Assembly (NCBI GenBank): GCA_002347815.1
Contig: DDXV01000020.1
Coordinates: 21,265-85,264, forward strand
From: Syntrophaceae bacterium UBA2251
GTDB lineage: Bacteria; Desulfobacterota; Syntrophia; Syntrophales; UBA2251
Direction: 5' to 3'
DNA: 64,000 bases
The position numbers and the translations under genes are program-made. Under the pieces are notes generated by a model that searched no databases, was not told the DNA's origin, and saw nothing but the letters and a program-made list of their open reading frames with translations. This document shows positions 7,804 to 17,491 of the stretch, piece after piece; the first letter of the stretch is position 1; each line of letters opens with the position of its first letter.

Positions 7804-9411
7804 ATGAAAATCAAGTTCATGGGGGCAGCGCGGACGGTGACCGGTTCGTGCTTCATCGTCGAGGCGGCGGGTCACCGCTTTGCCATCGACTGCGGCATGC
7901 ATCAGGGCAATGCCGAAATCGACCAGCGCAACTGGGAGGTGGACCTCTACGATCCGGCCGGGATCGAGTTCTTCATCATCACGCACGCCCACATCGACCA
8001 CTCGGGGCTGATCCCCCGGATGGTGCAGAAGGGGTTCCGAGGGCGGATCTACATGACGCCCCCGACGAAGGAGCTCCTCCAGGTGATGCTTCTGGACAGC
8101 GCCCACATCCAGGAGACGGAGGCCCAGTGGAAGACGAAAAAGCGCCTGCGGCACGGGGACAAGCGCACCCAGGCCCTCTATACCCAGAAAGACGCCCAGG
8201 CGTCCTTTCCCCTGTTCGATGCCGTTCCCTACGAGCACGAGTTCAGCCCCGGCGACGGGATCAAGGTCAGACTGCGCGACGCCGGCCACATTCTCGGGGC
8301 GGCCCTGGCGGAGCTCTGGATCCAGGAAAACGGCGCGACGTCCAAGCTCGTCTTCTCCGGCGACCTCGGCCGCCCGTCCCAGCTTATGATGCGGGACCCC
8401 AGCGTCGTGGAAGAGGCGGACATCCTTTTTCTGGAGTCCACCTACGGGAACCGGAACCACAAAAACGAGGACGCCAGCCTCGACGAACTCGCCCAAGCCG
8501 TGGCCTACAGCTATGAACGGGGAGAGAAGGTGATCATTCCGGCCTTCGCCGTGGAGCGGACCCAGGAGATGATCTATTCCCTGCACCTCCTGGAAAAGAG
8601 CGGCCGATTGCCCAAGGACATGCCCGTTTTCGTGGACAGTCCGCTCGCCATCGCGGCCACGGAGATCTTCCGTCGCTACAAGAAGGATTTCGACGCGGAG
8701 GCAAAGGCGCTGCTCGCCAAGGGCGAAGATCCGCTGACGCTGCCCGGCCTGCGCTATACCCAGAACACCCAAGACTCGATGAACATCAACGCCGTCGCCG
8801 GTCCCGCGATCGTGATCTCCGCGAGCGGCATGGCCGATGCGGGCCGGATCAAGCACCACCTGCGACACAACCTCTGGCGGGAGGGGGCGAGCGTCGTCTT
8901 CGTCGGCTTCCAGGCGGCGGGGACGACCGGCCGGCGGATCATCGACGGGGCGGAGAAGGTGCGGCTCTTCGGCGAGGACGTGGCCGTCAAGGCGAAGGTC
9001 TTCACGATCAACGGCTTTTCCGCGCACGCCGGCCAGACGCAGCTTCTCGACTGGCTGGCCCACTTCCGGAACCCGGCGCCGCAACTGTTCCTCGTCCACG
9101 GCGAATACACGGCCCAGCAGGTGCTGGCGGGCCTGGTCGAGGAGCGGTTCGGCATCAAGGCCGTCATCCCGGACTATCTGGAAGAGACCATCCTCAAACC
9201 CGGCGAGGCGATCCAACGCGTGGCGTTTCCCGAGCAGGCCGCGCCCCGGATCGACTGGGCGTACCTCATCGCCGACGTGGAGGCGAAGCTGGCCCACCTG
9301 AAAGAACGACAGGCGAAGATCGAAGGCAAGACCTGGGTGGAACAGACGGACCTCCGGGATCGTCTGTTCGAAGTGAACCGGAGCCTGATGCAGCTCATCT
9401 CGGAGAGCTGA
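7804..9411 (+). CDS. MBL-fold beta-CASP metallo-hydrolase (RNA-processing type)
   Basis: 535-aa protein with the metallo-beta-lactamase motif HAHIDHSG (about residues 61-68), further metal ligands in DAGHILGAA and SGDLGR, a beta-CASP insert (FAVERTQEMIY, VFVDSPLA) and the C-terminal RMMBL segment with INGFSAHAGQ and LVHGE. This architecture is shared with RNase J-like and CPSF73/Ysh1-like nucleases, so the likely role is RNA cleavage in the cytoplasm. It lacks the extended C-terminal domain of RNase J proper and has roughly 60 extra residues at its end rich in charged amino acids. The transport genes follow 25 bases downstream. Confidence 0.85.
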   Translation: MKIKFMGAARTVTGSCFIVEAAGHRFAIDCGMHQGNAEIDQRNWEVDLYDPAGIEFFIITHAHIDHSGLIPRMVQKGFRGRIYMTPPTKELLQVMLLDSAHIQETEAQWKTKKRLRHGDKRTQALYTQKDAQASFPLFDAVPYEHEFSPGDGIKVRLRDAGHILGAALAELWIQENGATSKLVFSGDLGRPSQLMMRDPSVVEEADILFLESTYGNRNHKNEDASLDELAQAVAYSYERGEKVIIPAFAVERTQEMIYSLHLLEKSGRLPKDMPVFVDSPLAIAATEIFRRYKKDFDAEAKALLAKGEDPLTLPGLRYTQNTQDSMNINAVAGPAIVISASGMADAGRIKHHLRHNLWREGASVVFVGFQAAGTTGRRIIDGAEKVRLFGEDVAVKAKVFTINGFSAHAGQTQLLDWLAHFRNPAPQLFLVHGEYTAQQVLAGLVEERFGIKAVIPDYLEETILKPGEAIQRVAFPEQAAPRIDWAYLIADVEAKLAHLKERQAKIEGKTWVEQTDLRDRLFEVNRSLMQLISES

Positions 9412-9436
9412 CCGTCCCGGACAGGGGGACCCTCCG

Positions 9437-10651
9437 ATGGCGGAAGACCTTTCCCGGCTGAAGATCGACAAGTCGGCGCAGGCCCTGCGGCCGTCGCGGC
9501 GGCGCGCGTTTCTCCTGCCGGCCCTGATCCTGCTCGTCGCGGTTTGCCTCGCCGCGCTTTACGTCCTCGGCGTCCTGAAGCCGGCGGCCGCCGTGCAGAC
9601 GGCGACGGCCTCTTTCGTCTACCCATCCCAGAATTTCACGGTGCTCAACGCCAGCGGATACATCGTCGCCCAGCGCAAGGCGGCGGTCGCCTCGAAGGCC
9701 ACCGGCCGGCTGACGTCTCTCCGGGTGGAGGAGGGAAGCCGGGTGGCCCGGGGGCAGGTCATCGCCCAACTGGAAAACGACGATGCGGAGGCCAGCCGGG
9801 ATCAGGCGGCGGCGAACCTGTCCGTGAGCCGGGCCAACCTGAATCAGGCGAAGACGGCGCTGGAGGATGCGGCGCGGGATTACGACCGCAACCGGCGGCT
9901 GCTCGAGAAGGGCATCATTGCCCGCAACGCCTTCGATCTGGCCGAAACCCGATACCGGAGCGCCCAGGCCGCCGTGGCCGGTGCCGAAGCGGCGATCCGG
10001 GCCGCCGAGGCCGGGCTGCGGGGCGCGAGCGTCGCCCTGGAATACACCCGGATCCGCGCGCCCTTCGATGCCGTGGTCCTCACGAAGAACGCCGACATCG
10101 GGGATATCGTCACCCCCCTGGGGGCGGCGGCCAACGCCAAGGCGGCCGTGGTGACGATCGCGGATCTCGGATCGCTGGTCGTGGAGGTGGACGTCTCGGA
10201 GGCGAACATCGGACGGGTGACCGTCGGGCAGCCCTGCGAGATTCAGTTGGACGCCATGCCGGACGAGCGGTTCCCGGGGAGGGTCCATATGATCGTGCCT
10301 ACCGTGGACCGGAGCAAGGCGGCGGTCATGGTCAAGGTCCGGTTCCTGAACACGGACCTCCGCAGGCTCCCGGACATGAGCGCCAAGGTCGCCTTCCTGT
10401 CGCGGCCGGTGGGGCCGGACGAGGGGAAGCCGCGGCTGGGCGTGCCCCGCGCGGCCGTCATGCAGCGGGGAGGCCGGCCGGTCGTCTACGTCGTTCGAGG
10501 CGACCGCGTCCGGGAAACGGACATCCGGACGGGCCGCGGGCTCGGGGAGATGATCGAGGTGACGGGCGGGCTGAAGGCGGGCGAAAAGGTGGTGGTGAAT
10601 CCGCCGGCCGCGCTTGGGGATGGCGGGCGGATCGAGGTGGCGGAACCGTGA
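9437..10651 (+). CDS. Efflux periplasmic adaptor subunit (MacA/HlyD family)
   Basis: 404-aa membrane fusion protein. One N-terminal transmembrane segment (about residues 22-45) anchors it in the inner membrane. A biotinyl-lipoyl-like half motif (GYIVAQRKAAVASKATG, then VEEGSRVARGQVIAQLEN) flanks an alanine-rich coiled-coil hairpin (about residues 115-205). A beta-barrel domain with the IRAPFDAVV second half motif follows. It bridges an inner-membrane transporter and an outer-membrane channel. The following ATPase overlaps its stop by four bases (GTGA), and two FtsX-type permeases follow, so the four genes form one export operon. No outer-membrane channel gene is visible. Substrate unknown. 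Confidence 0.88.
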   Translation: MAEDLSRLKIDKSAQALRPSRRRAFLLPALILLVAVCLAALYVLGVLKPAAAVQTATASFVYPSQNFTVLNASGYIVAQRKAAVASKATGRLTSLRVEEGSRVARGQVIAQLENDDAEASRDQAAANLSVSRANLNQAKTALEDAARDYDRNRRLLEKGIIARNAFDLAETRYRSAQAAVAGAEAAIRAAEAGLRGASVALEYTRIRAPFDAVVLTKNADIGDIVTPLGAAANAKAAVVTIADLGSLVVEVDVSEANIGRVTVGQPCEIQLDAMPDERFPGRVHMIVPTVDRSKAAVMVKVRFLNTDLRRLPDMSAKVAFLSRPVGPDEGKPRLGVPRAAVMQRGGRPVVYVVRGDRVRETDIRTGRGLGEMIEVTGGLKAGEKVVVNPPAALGDGGRIEVAEP

Positions 10652-11361
10652 CGACGGAAGCGCCGGCGCCCATCATCGACGTGCGGGGGGTCAGCAAGTC
10701 CTACCGGAGGGGGGAAGTGGTGGTGCCGGTTCTGCACGACATCACCTTCACCATCGCCCCAGGCGAATTCCTGTCCCTCATGGGCCCGTCGGGCTCGGGC
10801 AAGAGCACGCTCTTGAACCTCGTCGCCGGCATCGACCAGGCCGACAGCGGCCGCATCGTCGTCGAAGGCGTGGACATCACCCGGCTCACCGAAACCGAAC
10901 TGGCCCGGTGGCGGGCGAATTCCGTCGGGTTCATCTTCCAGTTCTACAACCTGATCCCCGTGCTGACCGCCCTGGAAAACGTGGAGCTGCCCCTGCACCT
11001 GTCGGGGCTTTCCCGGCGGGCGCGCCGGGAGCACGCCCTGACGGCCCTGGACCTCGTCGGCCTGTCCCACCGCCTCGATCATTTTCCCGGCCAGCTCTCC
11101 GGCGGGGAGCAGCAGCGCGTCGCCATCGCCCGGGCGGTCGTCACCGACCCGACGGTGCTCGTGGCGGACGAGCCGACGGGCGACCTCGACCGGGTTTCGG
11201 CCGGTGAGGTCCTGGACATGATGGCACGCCTGAACCGGGAGCTGGGCAAGACAATCGTCATGGTGACCCACGACCCGCGGGCGGCCGCGCGCGCGCATCT
11301 GAAGCGCCACCTGGACAAGGGAGTCCTGAGCGCCGATGATCCTGCTGAGAATCCTGATTAG
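10648..11361 (+). CDS. ABC transporter ATP-binding protein (MacB/LolD type)
   Basis: 237-aa ATPase. Visible motifs are Walker A GPSGSGKST, the LolD/MacB-typical FQFYNLIPVLTALENVELPL stretch in pieces, signature LSGGEQQRVAIARA, Walker B VLVADEPTGDLD and H-loop VTHDP. The GTG start at 10648 overlaps the adaptor stop, giving the correct N-terminus. A longer reading of the same frame upstream lies inside the adaptor gene and is spurious. Its 3' end overlaps the first permease by 26 bases. The family powers mechanotransmission-type export or lipoprotein release together with FtsX-like permeases. Confidence 0.9.
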   Translation: MTTEAPAPIIDVRGVSKSYRRGEVVVPVLHDITFTIAPGEFLSLMGPSGSGKSTLLNLVAGIDQADSGRIVVEGVDITRLTETELARWRANSVGFIFQFYNLIPVLTALENVELPLHLSGLSRRARREHALTALDLVGLSHRLDHFPGQLSGGEQQRVAIARAVVTDPTVLVADEPTGDLDRVSAGEVLDMMARLNRELGKTIVMVTHDPRAAARAHLKRHLDKGVLSADDPAENPD

Positions 11362-12493
11362 AAACGCCTTCCGGAACCGCCTGCGGACGGGGCTGACGAT
11401 CCTCGGGATCACCATCGCGATCCTGGCCTTCGGCCTTTTGCGCACGGTCGTGAGCGCCTGGTACGCGGGTGTGGCCGCCTCCTCCGCCACCCGCCTGGTG
11501 ACGCGCAACGCCGTCTCCCTCATCTTTCCCCTGCCGCTGGCCTACAAGGACAAGATCCGCCAGGTCGACGGCGTTTCCCACGTGTCCTGGGGCAACTGGT
11601 TCGGGGGGATCTACATCAGCGAGAAGAACTTCTTCGCCAATTTCTGCGTGGACCCCCCAAGCTACTTGGCCCTGTATCCCGAATACATCCTGTCCGAACG
11701 GGAGCGGAAGGCCTTCCTGTCCGACCGCAAAGGGTTCATCGCGGGCCGCAAGCTCGCCGACCGGTTCGGCTGGAAGCCGGGCGACACGGTGACGCTCAAG
11801 GGCGTCATCTTTCCCGGCAATTGGGATTTCGTCCTGCGGGGGATCTACCGCGGCCGGGACCGGACCATCGACGAGACCCAGTTCCTCTTTCAGTGGGAGT
11901 ACCTGAACGAGACCGTCCGGCAGCGCTACCCCAGCCGTGCCGACCAGGTGGGCTTCTACATGATCGGGGTGGCGAGCCCCGAGCGGGCGGTGGATGTCGC
12001 GGGCGCCATCGACCGGCTCTTCAAGAATTCCCTGGCCGAGACCCTGACCGAGACGGAAAAGGCCTTCCAGCTCGGCTTCATCGCCATGACGGAGGCGATC
12101 GTCATGGCCATCCAGCTCGTCTCGATCGTGATCATCGTCATCATCATGGCGGTGGTCGCGAACACGATGGCCATGACGACGCGGGAGCGGATCGGGGACT
12201 ACGCCATCCTGAAGACCCTGGGGTTCGGCGGCCGGCAGATCGCCCTCCTCATCTTCGGCGAGGCCCTGGTCATCACCGGGATCGGCGCCGCCATCGGGAT
12301 GGCCCTGACCTATCCGGCGGCCCGGGCCTTCGGCAGCACGCTGTCCAACTTCTTCCCCGTCTTCAACGTCGCGCGCGAGACCCTCTGGCTCGATCTCGGG
12401 GCGGCGCTCGTCGTGGCCGTCGCGGCGGCGGTGATTCCCACGCAGCGGGCGATCGGGATCCGCATCGCCGACGGCCTGCGGAGGATCGGCTGA
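11336..12493 (+). CDS. ABC transporter permease, FtsX/MacB type (first)
   Basis: 385-aa inner-membrane protein with an N-terminal transmembrane helix (about residues 17-40), a periplasmic domain of about 200 residues, and three C-terminal helices typical of FtsX-fold permeases. The motif TTRERIGDYAILKTLGF before the third helix is the MacB/LolCE coupling region. The start ATG lies inside the end of the ATPase gene, and its stop overlaps the next start (TGATG), so the genes are translationally coupled. It pairs with the second permease to form a heterodimer. Confidence 0.87.
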   Translation: MILLRILIRNAFRNRLRTGLTILGITIAILAFGLLRTVVSAWYAGVAASSATRLVTRNAVSLIFPLPLAYKDKIRQVDGVSHVSWGNWFGGIYISEKNFFANFCVDPPSYLALYPEYILSERERKAFLSDRKGFIAGRKLADRFGWKPGDTVTLKGVIFPGNWDFVLRGIYRGRDRTIDETQFLFQWEYLNETVRQRYPSRADQVGFYMIGVASPERAVDVAGAIDRLFKNSLAETLTETEKAFQLGFIAMTEAIVMAIQLVSIVIIVIIMAVVANTMAMTTRERIGDYAILKTLGFGGRQIALLIFGEALVITGIGAAIGMALTYPAARAFGSTLSNFFPVFNVARETLWLDLGAALVVAVAAAVIPTQRAIGIRIADGLRRIG

Positions 12494-13659
12494 TGGCGGT
12501 GCCCTTCTCCTACAGCCTCCGCAACCTCTGGACCCGGCGCACGACCACGATCCTGACGGTCGCCGGCATGGCCCTCGTGGTGTTCGTCTTCGCCACGATC
12601 CTGATGCTCGCCGAAGGCCTCGAGCGGACCCTCGTCGAGACGGGATCGGCGGACAACGTCGTGGTGATCCGCAAGGGGTCGGCCTCCGAGGTCATGAGCG
12701 GCGTGGAGCGCGCGCAGGCGGCGGTCGTTGAGGTCCAGCCGGAGGTCGCCGTCGGCCGGGACGGCCGGAAGCTGCTCGCCAAGGAACTCGTCGTGCTCAT
12801 CGCCCTGCCGAAACGGGGGAACGGAAAGGCCTCCAACGTCGTCCTGAGGGGGATCGGCCCCGCGTCCCTGGAGCTGCGCCCCCAGGTCCGCCTGGTGGCG
12901 GGGCGGCTGCCGCGGATGGGGTCCTCGGAGGTGATGGCGGGGCGGAGCGTCGTGAAGGGCTTCCGGGGCGTCGGGCTGAACGAGTGGGTTTGCTGCGGCC
13001 TGCGCGACTGGCGGGTCGTGGGGATCTTCGATGCGGGCAACACCGGCTTCAGCTCCGAGATCTGGGGGGACGCGGACCAGTTCATGCAGGCCTTCCGCCG
13101 GCCCGTCTACTCCTCCGTCCTCTTCAGGCTTCGAGATCCCCGTGAATTTCCGGCCGCGAAGGCGCGCCTGGAGACGGACCCCCGCCTGACCCTCGAGGCG
13201 AAGCGGGAGACGCGCTATTACCTGGACCAGTCGGAGATCATGGCCAAGTTCCTCCGCATCCTCGGCGTTTCCCTGACGGTCATTTTCTCGATCGGGGCCA
13301 TGCTCGGGGCCATGATCACCATGTACTCGGCCGTCGCCAACAGGACCGCCGAGATCGGGACGTTGCGCGCCCTGGGCTTCCGGCGCCGGAACATCCTGAT
13401 CGCTTTCCTGATGGAGTCGCTGCTGCTGGGCTTCATCGGCGGGGCGGTCGGCATCGCCTGCTCGTCGCTGACCCAACTGATCACGGTCTCGACGCTGAAC
13501 TTCCAGACCTTCTCCGAGCTGGCCTTCCGGTTCACCCTGAGCCCGGCGATCGCCGCCCAGGCGATGGGCTTCGCCCTCGGGATGGGCTTCATCGGCGGGG
13601 TCCTGCCCGCCCTCCGGGCCTCGCGCCTGAACATCGTCGACGCCCTGCGGGCCGTGTAG
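12493..13659 (+). CDS. ABC transporter permease, FtsX/MacB type (second)
   Basis: 388-aa second permease of the same export operon, started at ATG 12493 which overlaps the previous stop. Topology matches its neighbour: N-terminal helix (about residues 20-45), periplasmic domain, then three C-terminal helices with the conserved NRTAEIGTLRALGFRRRNI stretch and a final ALRASRLNIVDALRAV tail, a hallmark of LolCE/MacB permeases. Two different permease genes rather than one fused MacB imply a heterodimeric transporter. Substrate is not identifiable. Confidence 0.88.
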   Translation: MAVPFSYSLRNLWTRRTTTILTVAGMALVVFVFATILMLAEGLERTLVETGSADNVVVIRKGSASEVMSGVERAQAAVVEVQPEVAVGRDGRKLLAKELVVLIALPKRGNGKASNVVLRGIGPASLELRPQVRLVAGRLPRMGSSEVMAGRSVVKGFRGVGLNEWVCCGLRDWRVVGIFDAGNTGFSSEIWGDADQFMQAFRRPVYSSVLFRLRDPREFPAAKARLETDPRLTLEAKRETRYYLDQSEIMAKFLRILGVSLTVIFSIGAMLGAMITMYSAVANRTAEIGTLRALGFRRRNILIAFLMESLLLGFIGGAVGIACSSLTQLITVSTLNFQTFSELAFRFTLSPAIAAQAMGFALGMGFIGGVLPALRASRLNIVDALRAV

Positions 13660-13739
13660 AAAACCCGGCCGATCTTCGTTCAAGGGTCTGCGATCGGAGG
13701 GGGGTAACGCCCGCGCCCGCTCCGAAATTCCTCCGGCCT

Positions 13740-14852
13740 TCAGCGGACGGCGGCCAGGGCGGCGAGAAGGGCCTCCACGTTCTCTTCCGTGCACGACGCG
13801 CCCATGAGGCCGATCCGCCAGACCTTCCCCTTCAGCGCTCCCAGCCCGCCGCCGATCTCGATGCCGGCGCCGTCGAGGAGCTTCCGGCGGACGGCGGCCT
13901 CGTCCATTCCCTCCGGAACGAGGACGGTGTTGATCATGGGCGCGCGATCGGCCTCGGCCACGAGCATCGAGAATCCCATTTTCTGGAGGCCCCGGACCAG
14001 GGCCTGGTGCACTCGCCGATGCCGCTCCCACCGCGCTTCCAGGCCTTCCTCCAGGACGATCCGGAGGGCCTCCCGCAGGGCGTAGATCATGCTGATCGGC
14101 GCCGTGTGGTGATACACCCGGTCCGGTCCCCAGTACTTGAGGATGAGGGTCATGTCGAGGTACCAGGACTGCACGCGGGTCTTTCGCTTCTCCAGGACCT
14201 CGACGGCGCGCGGGCCGAAGGTGATGGGGGCCAGGCCGGGGGGGCAGCTCAGGCACTTCTGCGTTCCCGAGTAGCAGATGTCGATGCCCCAGGCGTCGGT
14301 CTCCAGGGGGGCGCCGGCGAGGGACGTCACGGCGTCGACGAGGAAGAGGGCGCCCCGCGCGTGGGCCGCCTCCGCCAGTTCCGGGAGGGGCTGGAGGACG
14401 CCCGTGGAGGTCTCGGCGTGGACGACCGCCACGACCTTGGCGGGAGAGGCCGCGAGGGCCCTGCGGACGGCGGCGGGGTCCACGGGGGATCCCCAGGGCG
14501 CCTCCACCCGCTCAAGTTCGGCGCCGCAGCGCGCCGCGATGTCGCACATCCGCTCTCCGAAAATGCCGTTGACGCACACCAGGATCCTGTCGCCCGGTTC
14601 GAGGACGTTGACCAGGGCCGCCTCCATCCCGGCGCTCCCCGTCCCCGACACGGGCAGGGTAAACCGGTTTTCCGTCCGCAGGACGGCCCGGAGCATCTCC
14701 TGGACCTCTTCCATGACGGCGAGAAAGGCGGGGTCGAGGTGGCCGATGACGGGGGCCCCCAGGGCCGCCGTGACGGCCGGCGGGACGTTGCTCGGTCCCG
14801 GCCCCAGGAGGATCCGGTGCGGCGGGGTCAGGGGTTCGTAGCGTTTGGACAT
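13740..14852 (-). CDS. PLP-dependent aminotransferase, alanine/serine-glyoxylate type (class V)
   Basis: 370-aa class V aminotransferase. The PLP Schiff-base lysine is K199 in SGTQKCLSC, preceded by the cofactor aspartate in VDAVTSLAG. The N-terminal LLGPGPSNVP and the SGTGSAGMEAAL block are typical of the alanine-glyoxylate / serine-glyoxylate / 2-aminoethylphosphonate-pyruvate aminotransferase group. It is the last gene of a six-gene minus-strand run. The neighbouring 2-hydroxyacid dehydrogenase of glyoxylate reductase type suggests glyoxylate or hydroxypyruvate turnover. The amino donor cannot be decided from sequence. Confidence 0.85.
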   Translation of the reverse strand: MSKRYEPLTPPHRILLGPGPSNVPPAVTAALGAPVIGHLDPAFLAVMEEVQEMLRAVLRTENRFTLPVSGTGSAGMEAALVNVLEPGDRILVCVNGIFGERMCDIAARCGAELERVEAPWGSPVDPAAVRRALAASPAKVVAVVHAETSTGVLQPLPELAEAAHARGALFLVDAVTSLAGAPLETDAWGIDICYSGTQKCLSCPPGLAPITFGPRAVEVLEKRKTRVQSWYLDMTLILKYWGPDRVYHHTAPISMIYALREALRIVLEEGLEARWERHRRVHQALVRGLQKMGFSMLVAEADRAPMINTVLVPEGMDEAAVRRKLLDGAGIEIGGGLGALKGKVWRIGLMGASCTEENVEALLAALAAVR

Positions 14853-14885
14853 GCCGGTCTCCTTTCCGTGCAGAAGGCGGTCCCG

Positions 14886-15878
14886 TCAGCCCCGCCGGGA
14901 CAGGGCCTCGGGGTTGACGAGGTGTTTCGGGACCTCGCCCCGGAGGGCGGCGATCAGGTTGTTCGCCGCCATGACGGCCATCCGCTCCCGGGTCGCCACG
15001 GAGGCGCTGCCGATGTGGGGGACGATGAGGCAGTTGGGCAGGCCGAGGAGGGGGTGATCCTTGGGCAGGGGTTCGGGATCCGTCACGTCCAGGGCGGCGG
15101 CGGCGATGACGCCGTCCCGAAGGGCCCCGTACAGCGCCTCCGGGTCCACCACGCCCCCCCGGGCGGTGTTGACGAGCACGGCCGTTTCCTTCATGTTGCG
15201 CAGGGCGGCCCCGTCGATGAGGTGCCGCGTCTCGGCGTTGAGCGGCACGTGGAGGCTGACGAAGTCCGATTTCCGGAGGAGTTCGTCGAGGGTGGCGCAC
15301 CGCTTCGCCCCGGCCGCCTCGCCGGCCGCCGTCTCACCCCGGGGGTGGTGGTAAAGGACCTCCATCTCGAAACCCCGGGCCCTCCGGGCCATGGCCTGGC
15401 CGATCCGGCCCATGCCGACGATCCCGAGGACGGCCCCGTGGATGTCCCGTCCCAGCAGGACGAGCGGTTCGAAAGTCTCCCATTTCCCCGCCCGGATGCA
15501 GTCCACCCCTTCCACGATCCGCCTCGCCGCCGCCATGAGCAGGGCGAACGCGAGGTCGGCCGTGGCTTCCGTCACGGCGCCGGGGGTGTGGCCGACGAGG
15601 ATTCCCCGGGCGGTTGCCGCGGGGACGTCGATGTTGTCGAAACCGACGGCGTAATTGCTGATGATCTTGAGCCCGGGGCCGGCGGCGTCCATGACGGCGG
15701 CGTCCATCCGGTCGTTGAGAAGGGACAGGATCCCGTCCACCCCCCGCACCTGCTCGAGAAAGGTGTCCCGGGGCGGGGGGAACCGCCCCTCCCAGATCCG
15801 GGCATCGCAGGCCGCCCGGATTAGGCCGAGCCCCGCCGCAGGGATGATCCGGGTGACGAAGACCTTCGCTTTTCCCAT
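14886..15878 (-). CDS. D-2-hydroxyacid dehydrogenase, glyoxylate/hydroxypyruvate reductase-like
   Basis: 330-aa NAD(P)-dependent dehydrogenase. The Rossmann motif GMGRIG (residues 155-160) lies in the middle of the chain, as usual for the family. The substrate-binding VGFDNID loop, the catalytic arginine in NTARGGVVD and the catalytic histidine in PHIGSA are all visible. It reduces a 2-oxoacid such as glyoxylate or hydroxypyruvate to the D-hydroxyacid. It sits 33 bases from the aminotransferase gene, which could supply or use the same oxoacid, and 10 bases behind panE. Confidence 0.85.
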   Translation of the reverse strand: MGKAKVFVTRIIPAAGLGLIRAACDARIWEGRFPPPRDTFLEQVRGVDGILSLLNDRMDAAVMDAAGPGLKIISNYAVGFDNIDVPAATARGILVGHTPGAVTEATADLAFALLMAAARRIVEGVDCIRAGKWETFEPLVLLGRDIHGAVLGIVGMGRIGQAMARRARGFEMEVLYHHPRGETAAGEAAGAKRCATLDELLRKSDFVSLHVPLNAETRHLIDGAALRNMKETAVLVNTARGGVVDPEALYGALRDGVIAAAALDVTDPEPLPKDHPLLGLPNCLIVPHIGSASVATRERMAVMAANNLIAALRGEVPKHLVNPEALSRRG

Positions 15879-15888
15879 GGAACGGTCC

Positions 15889-16809
15889 CTACGACTTCGC
15901 GAGGAGGGCGTCGTAGACCCGGCGGTTGAAGGGGGTGTCGATCCCCAGGGCCTGGCCCGCCCGGACCACGTATCCCATGAACGTCTCGATCTCCGTTTTC
16001 CTCCCGTTCTCCATGTCCACCTGGAAGGAGGTCTTCGTCTCGTAGGGGAAGCGCGCCACCGTTTCCATGGCCTGGGCGACGGCGTTTGCGGGGAGGCCGA
16101 TTCCCCGGGCCCGGGCCAGCCGGTCCACCTCGTTCATCATCCCCTCGAGCAGACGGAGGGCCTCCGGGTCTTCCAGGATGCCCCCCAGGGATTTCCCGAA
16201 GAGGGCCGTCGCGCCCGCCACCGGCGAGATGAAGAGGAACTTTTTCCAGACCTCCACGGCGACGGCCTCGGTCAGAACGGCCTGGATGCCCGCTTCCAGA
16301 AAGAGGGATTCGATCGTACGGAAGGGCGCCGCCGGCCCCGTTTCGGGGCCGAAGAACAGGCTGCCCGCCCCGCCCAGCTGCTGGACCACGCCGGGCGCGG
16401 CGATGCGGCTCGAGATGTACACCGTCCCGTTCAGGACCCGGGCGCGGGGCAGGATCTTCCCCAGCCGCTCCGCGGTGTCCACGCCGTTCTCGAGGGGGAT
16501 GACGACGGTCGCCTCCCCCGTGACCTCCGCGAGGGCCCCGGCGGCGCCGTCGAGATCGTACCCCTTGACCGTGATCAGGACGAGGTCCAGGGGGCCGAGG
16601 TCTCCCGGACGGTCCGTGGCTTGGGCCGGTCGAGCGACGAACTCCCCGTCCGGGGTGACGACCCGGAGTCCCTGCTTCCGGATCGCCTCGAGGTGTGCGC
16701 CGCGCGCCACGAAGGCGATCCGGTGTTCGTCTCCGGCTTCGTAACGGCGGGCCAGCCGGCCCCCGTAGTAGCCCCCAACGCCGCCGATGCCGATAATCGC
16801 GATGTTCAT
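15889..16809 (-). CDS. panE: 2-dehydropantoate 2-reductase
   Basis: 306-aa ketopantoate reductase family protein. It has the N-terminal NADP motif [14 protein letters not shown] (from residue 7) and the family block with the catalytic lysine and asparagine regions ([26 protein letters not shown]). It would make D-pantoate for pantothenate and coenzyme A synthesis. Several paralogs of this family act on other oxoacids, so the specific function is probable rather than certain. Its start overlaps the stop of the upstream membrane protein gene by four bases. Confidence 0.83.
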   Translation of the reverse strand: MNIAIIGIGGVGGYYGGRLARRYEAGDEHRIAFVARGAHLEAIRKQGLRVVTPDGEFVARPAQATDRPGDLGPLDLVLITVKGYDLDGAAGALAEVTGEATVVIPLENGVDTAERLGKILPRARVLNGTVYISSRIAAPGVVQQLGGAGSLFFGPETGPAAPFRTIESLFLEAGIQAVLTEAVAVEVWKKFLFISPVAGATALFGKSLGGILEDPEALRLLEGMMNEVDRLARARGIGLPANAVAQAMETVARFPYETKTSFQVDMENGRKTEIETFMGYVVRAGQALGIDTPFNRRVYDALLAKS

Positions 16810-17489
16810 GGGGTCTTTCCTTTCTTCGCGTCCGACGCGAGGGAGGTGATCAGCTCGTAAATGGGCCGGAACATCGTCGCTACTCGCCCTCTTTTGGGGA
16901 TCATGAACACGAACCCCTTGCGATCGCCGGGAACCAGGGCGATGTGGCGGATCGTTCCCGGATCGGGATGACGGGCGAGATGATCGCGGAACCGTTCCCG
17001 CACATTCAAGTTATCATAATAGAGGATAAAATCCAGCTTTCCCCACCGAACCGTCTCCTTTTCCAGCCGGGCTTCGTTGGCGATCTTCGGCCCCCGGAAA
17101 CGGCTGTAGGACCGTTCGATGAGATGGCCCTCTCCGGGGACGTCCGACTTCAGATGAATCGTGACGAAGAGACGGTCGAACCGCATGGTGAGAAGGGAGA
17201 TGGGCAGGTAAAGCCACGACTGGCGGGGGAGGAGCGTGATCGTCGCATCCACCCGCGACACCGGACCTTTTCGTTTGAGGAGGAGGTTGGCGTGATACCC
17301 CACGACGCCGCCGATGGTCGTGTAGGTCTGGTCGTCGGGATTCACCGTGTCCACCAGGGCCTGGAAGGCGTCGAGGAAAATCTTCCGGTTTCTTCTCCGG
17401 CCCTGGAAGTACCCCACCGTCAGGAGGATCGTGGTGACGACGAACAGATAGAACAAGGGTTCCTGCAGGATGTATTCGTGTTCGAACAT
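16806..17489 (-). CDS. Conserved hypothetical membrane-anchored protein
   Basis: 227 aa with one N-terminal transmembrane helix (about residues 12-28, FYLFVVTTILLTVGYF) followed by a basic stretch and a soluble domain of about 195 residues. I do not recognise a domain family. The soluble part is beta-rich in appearance (VSRVDATITLLP, LDFILYYDN) and contains no obvious catalytic motif. It lies two bases downstream of the ArsA-like ATPase gene and overlaps panE by four bases, so it is co-expressed with both. A role as membrane partner of the ATPase is possible but unsupported beyond position. Confidence 0.65.
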   Translation of the reverse strand: MFEHEYILQEPLFYLFVVTTILLTVGYFQGRRRNRKIFLDAFQALVDTVNPDDQTYTTIGGVVGYHANLLLKRKGPVSRVDATITLLPRQSWLYLPISLLTMRFDRLFVTIHLKSDVPGEGHLIERSYSRFRGPKIANEARLEKETVRWGKLDFILYYDNLNVRERFRDHLARHPDPGTIRHIALVPGDRKGFVFMIPKRGRVATMFRPIYELITSLASDAKKGKTP

Positions 17490-17491
17490 GT

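Noticed and set aside
12310..14256. Long minus-strand open frame spanning the second permease and aminotransferase
   Set aside because: Composition is arginine/glycine/proline-rich, no motifs, and it overlaps two well-supported genes.
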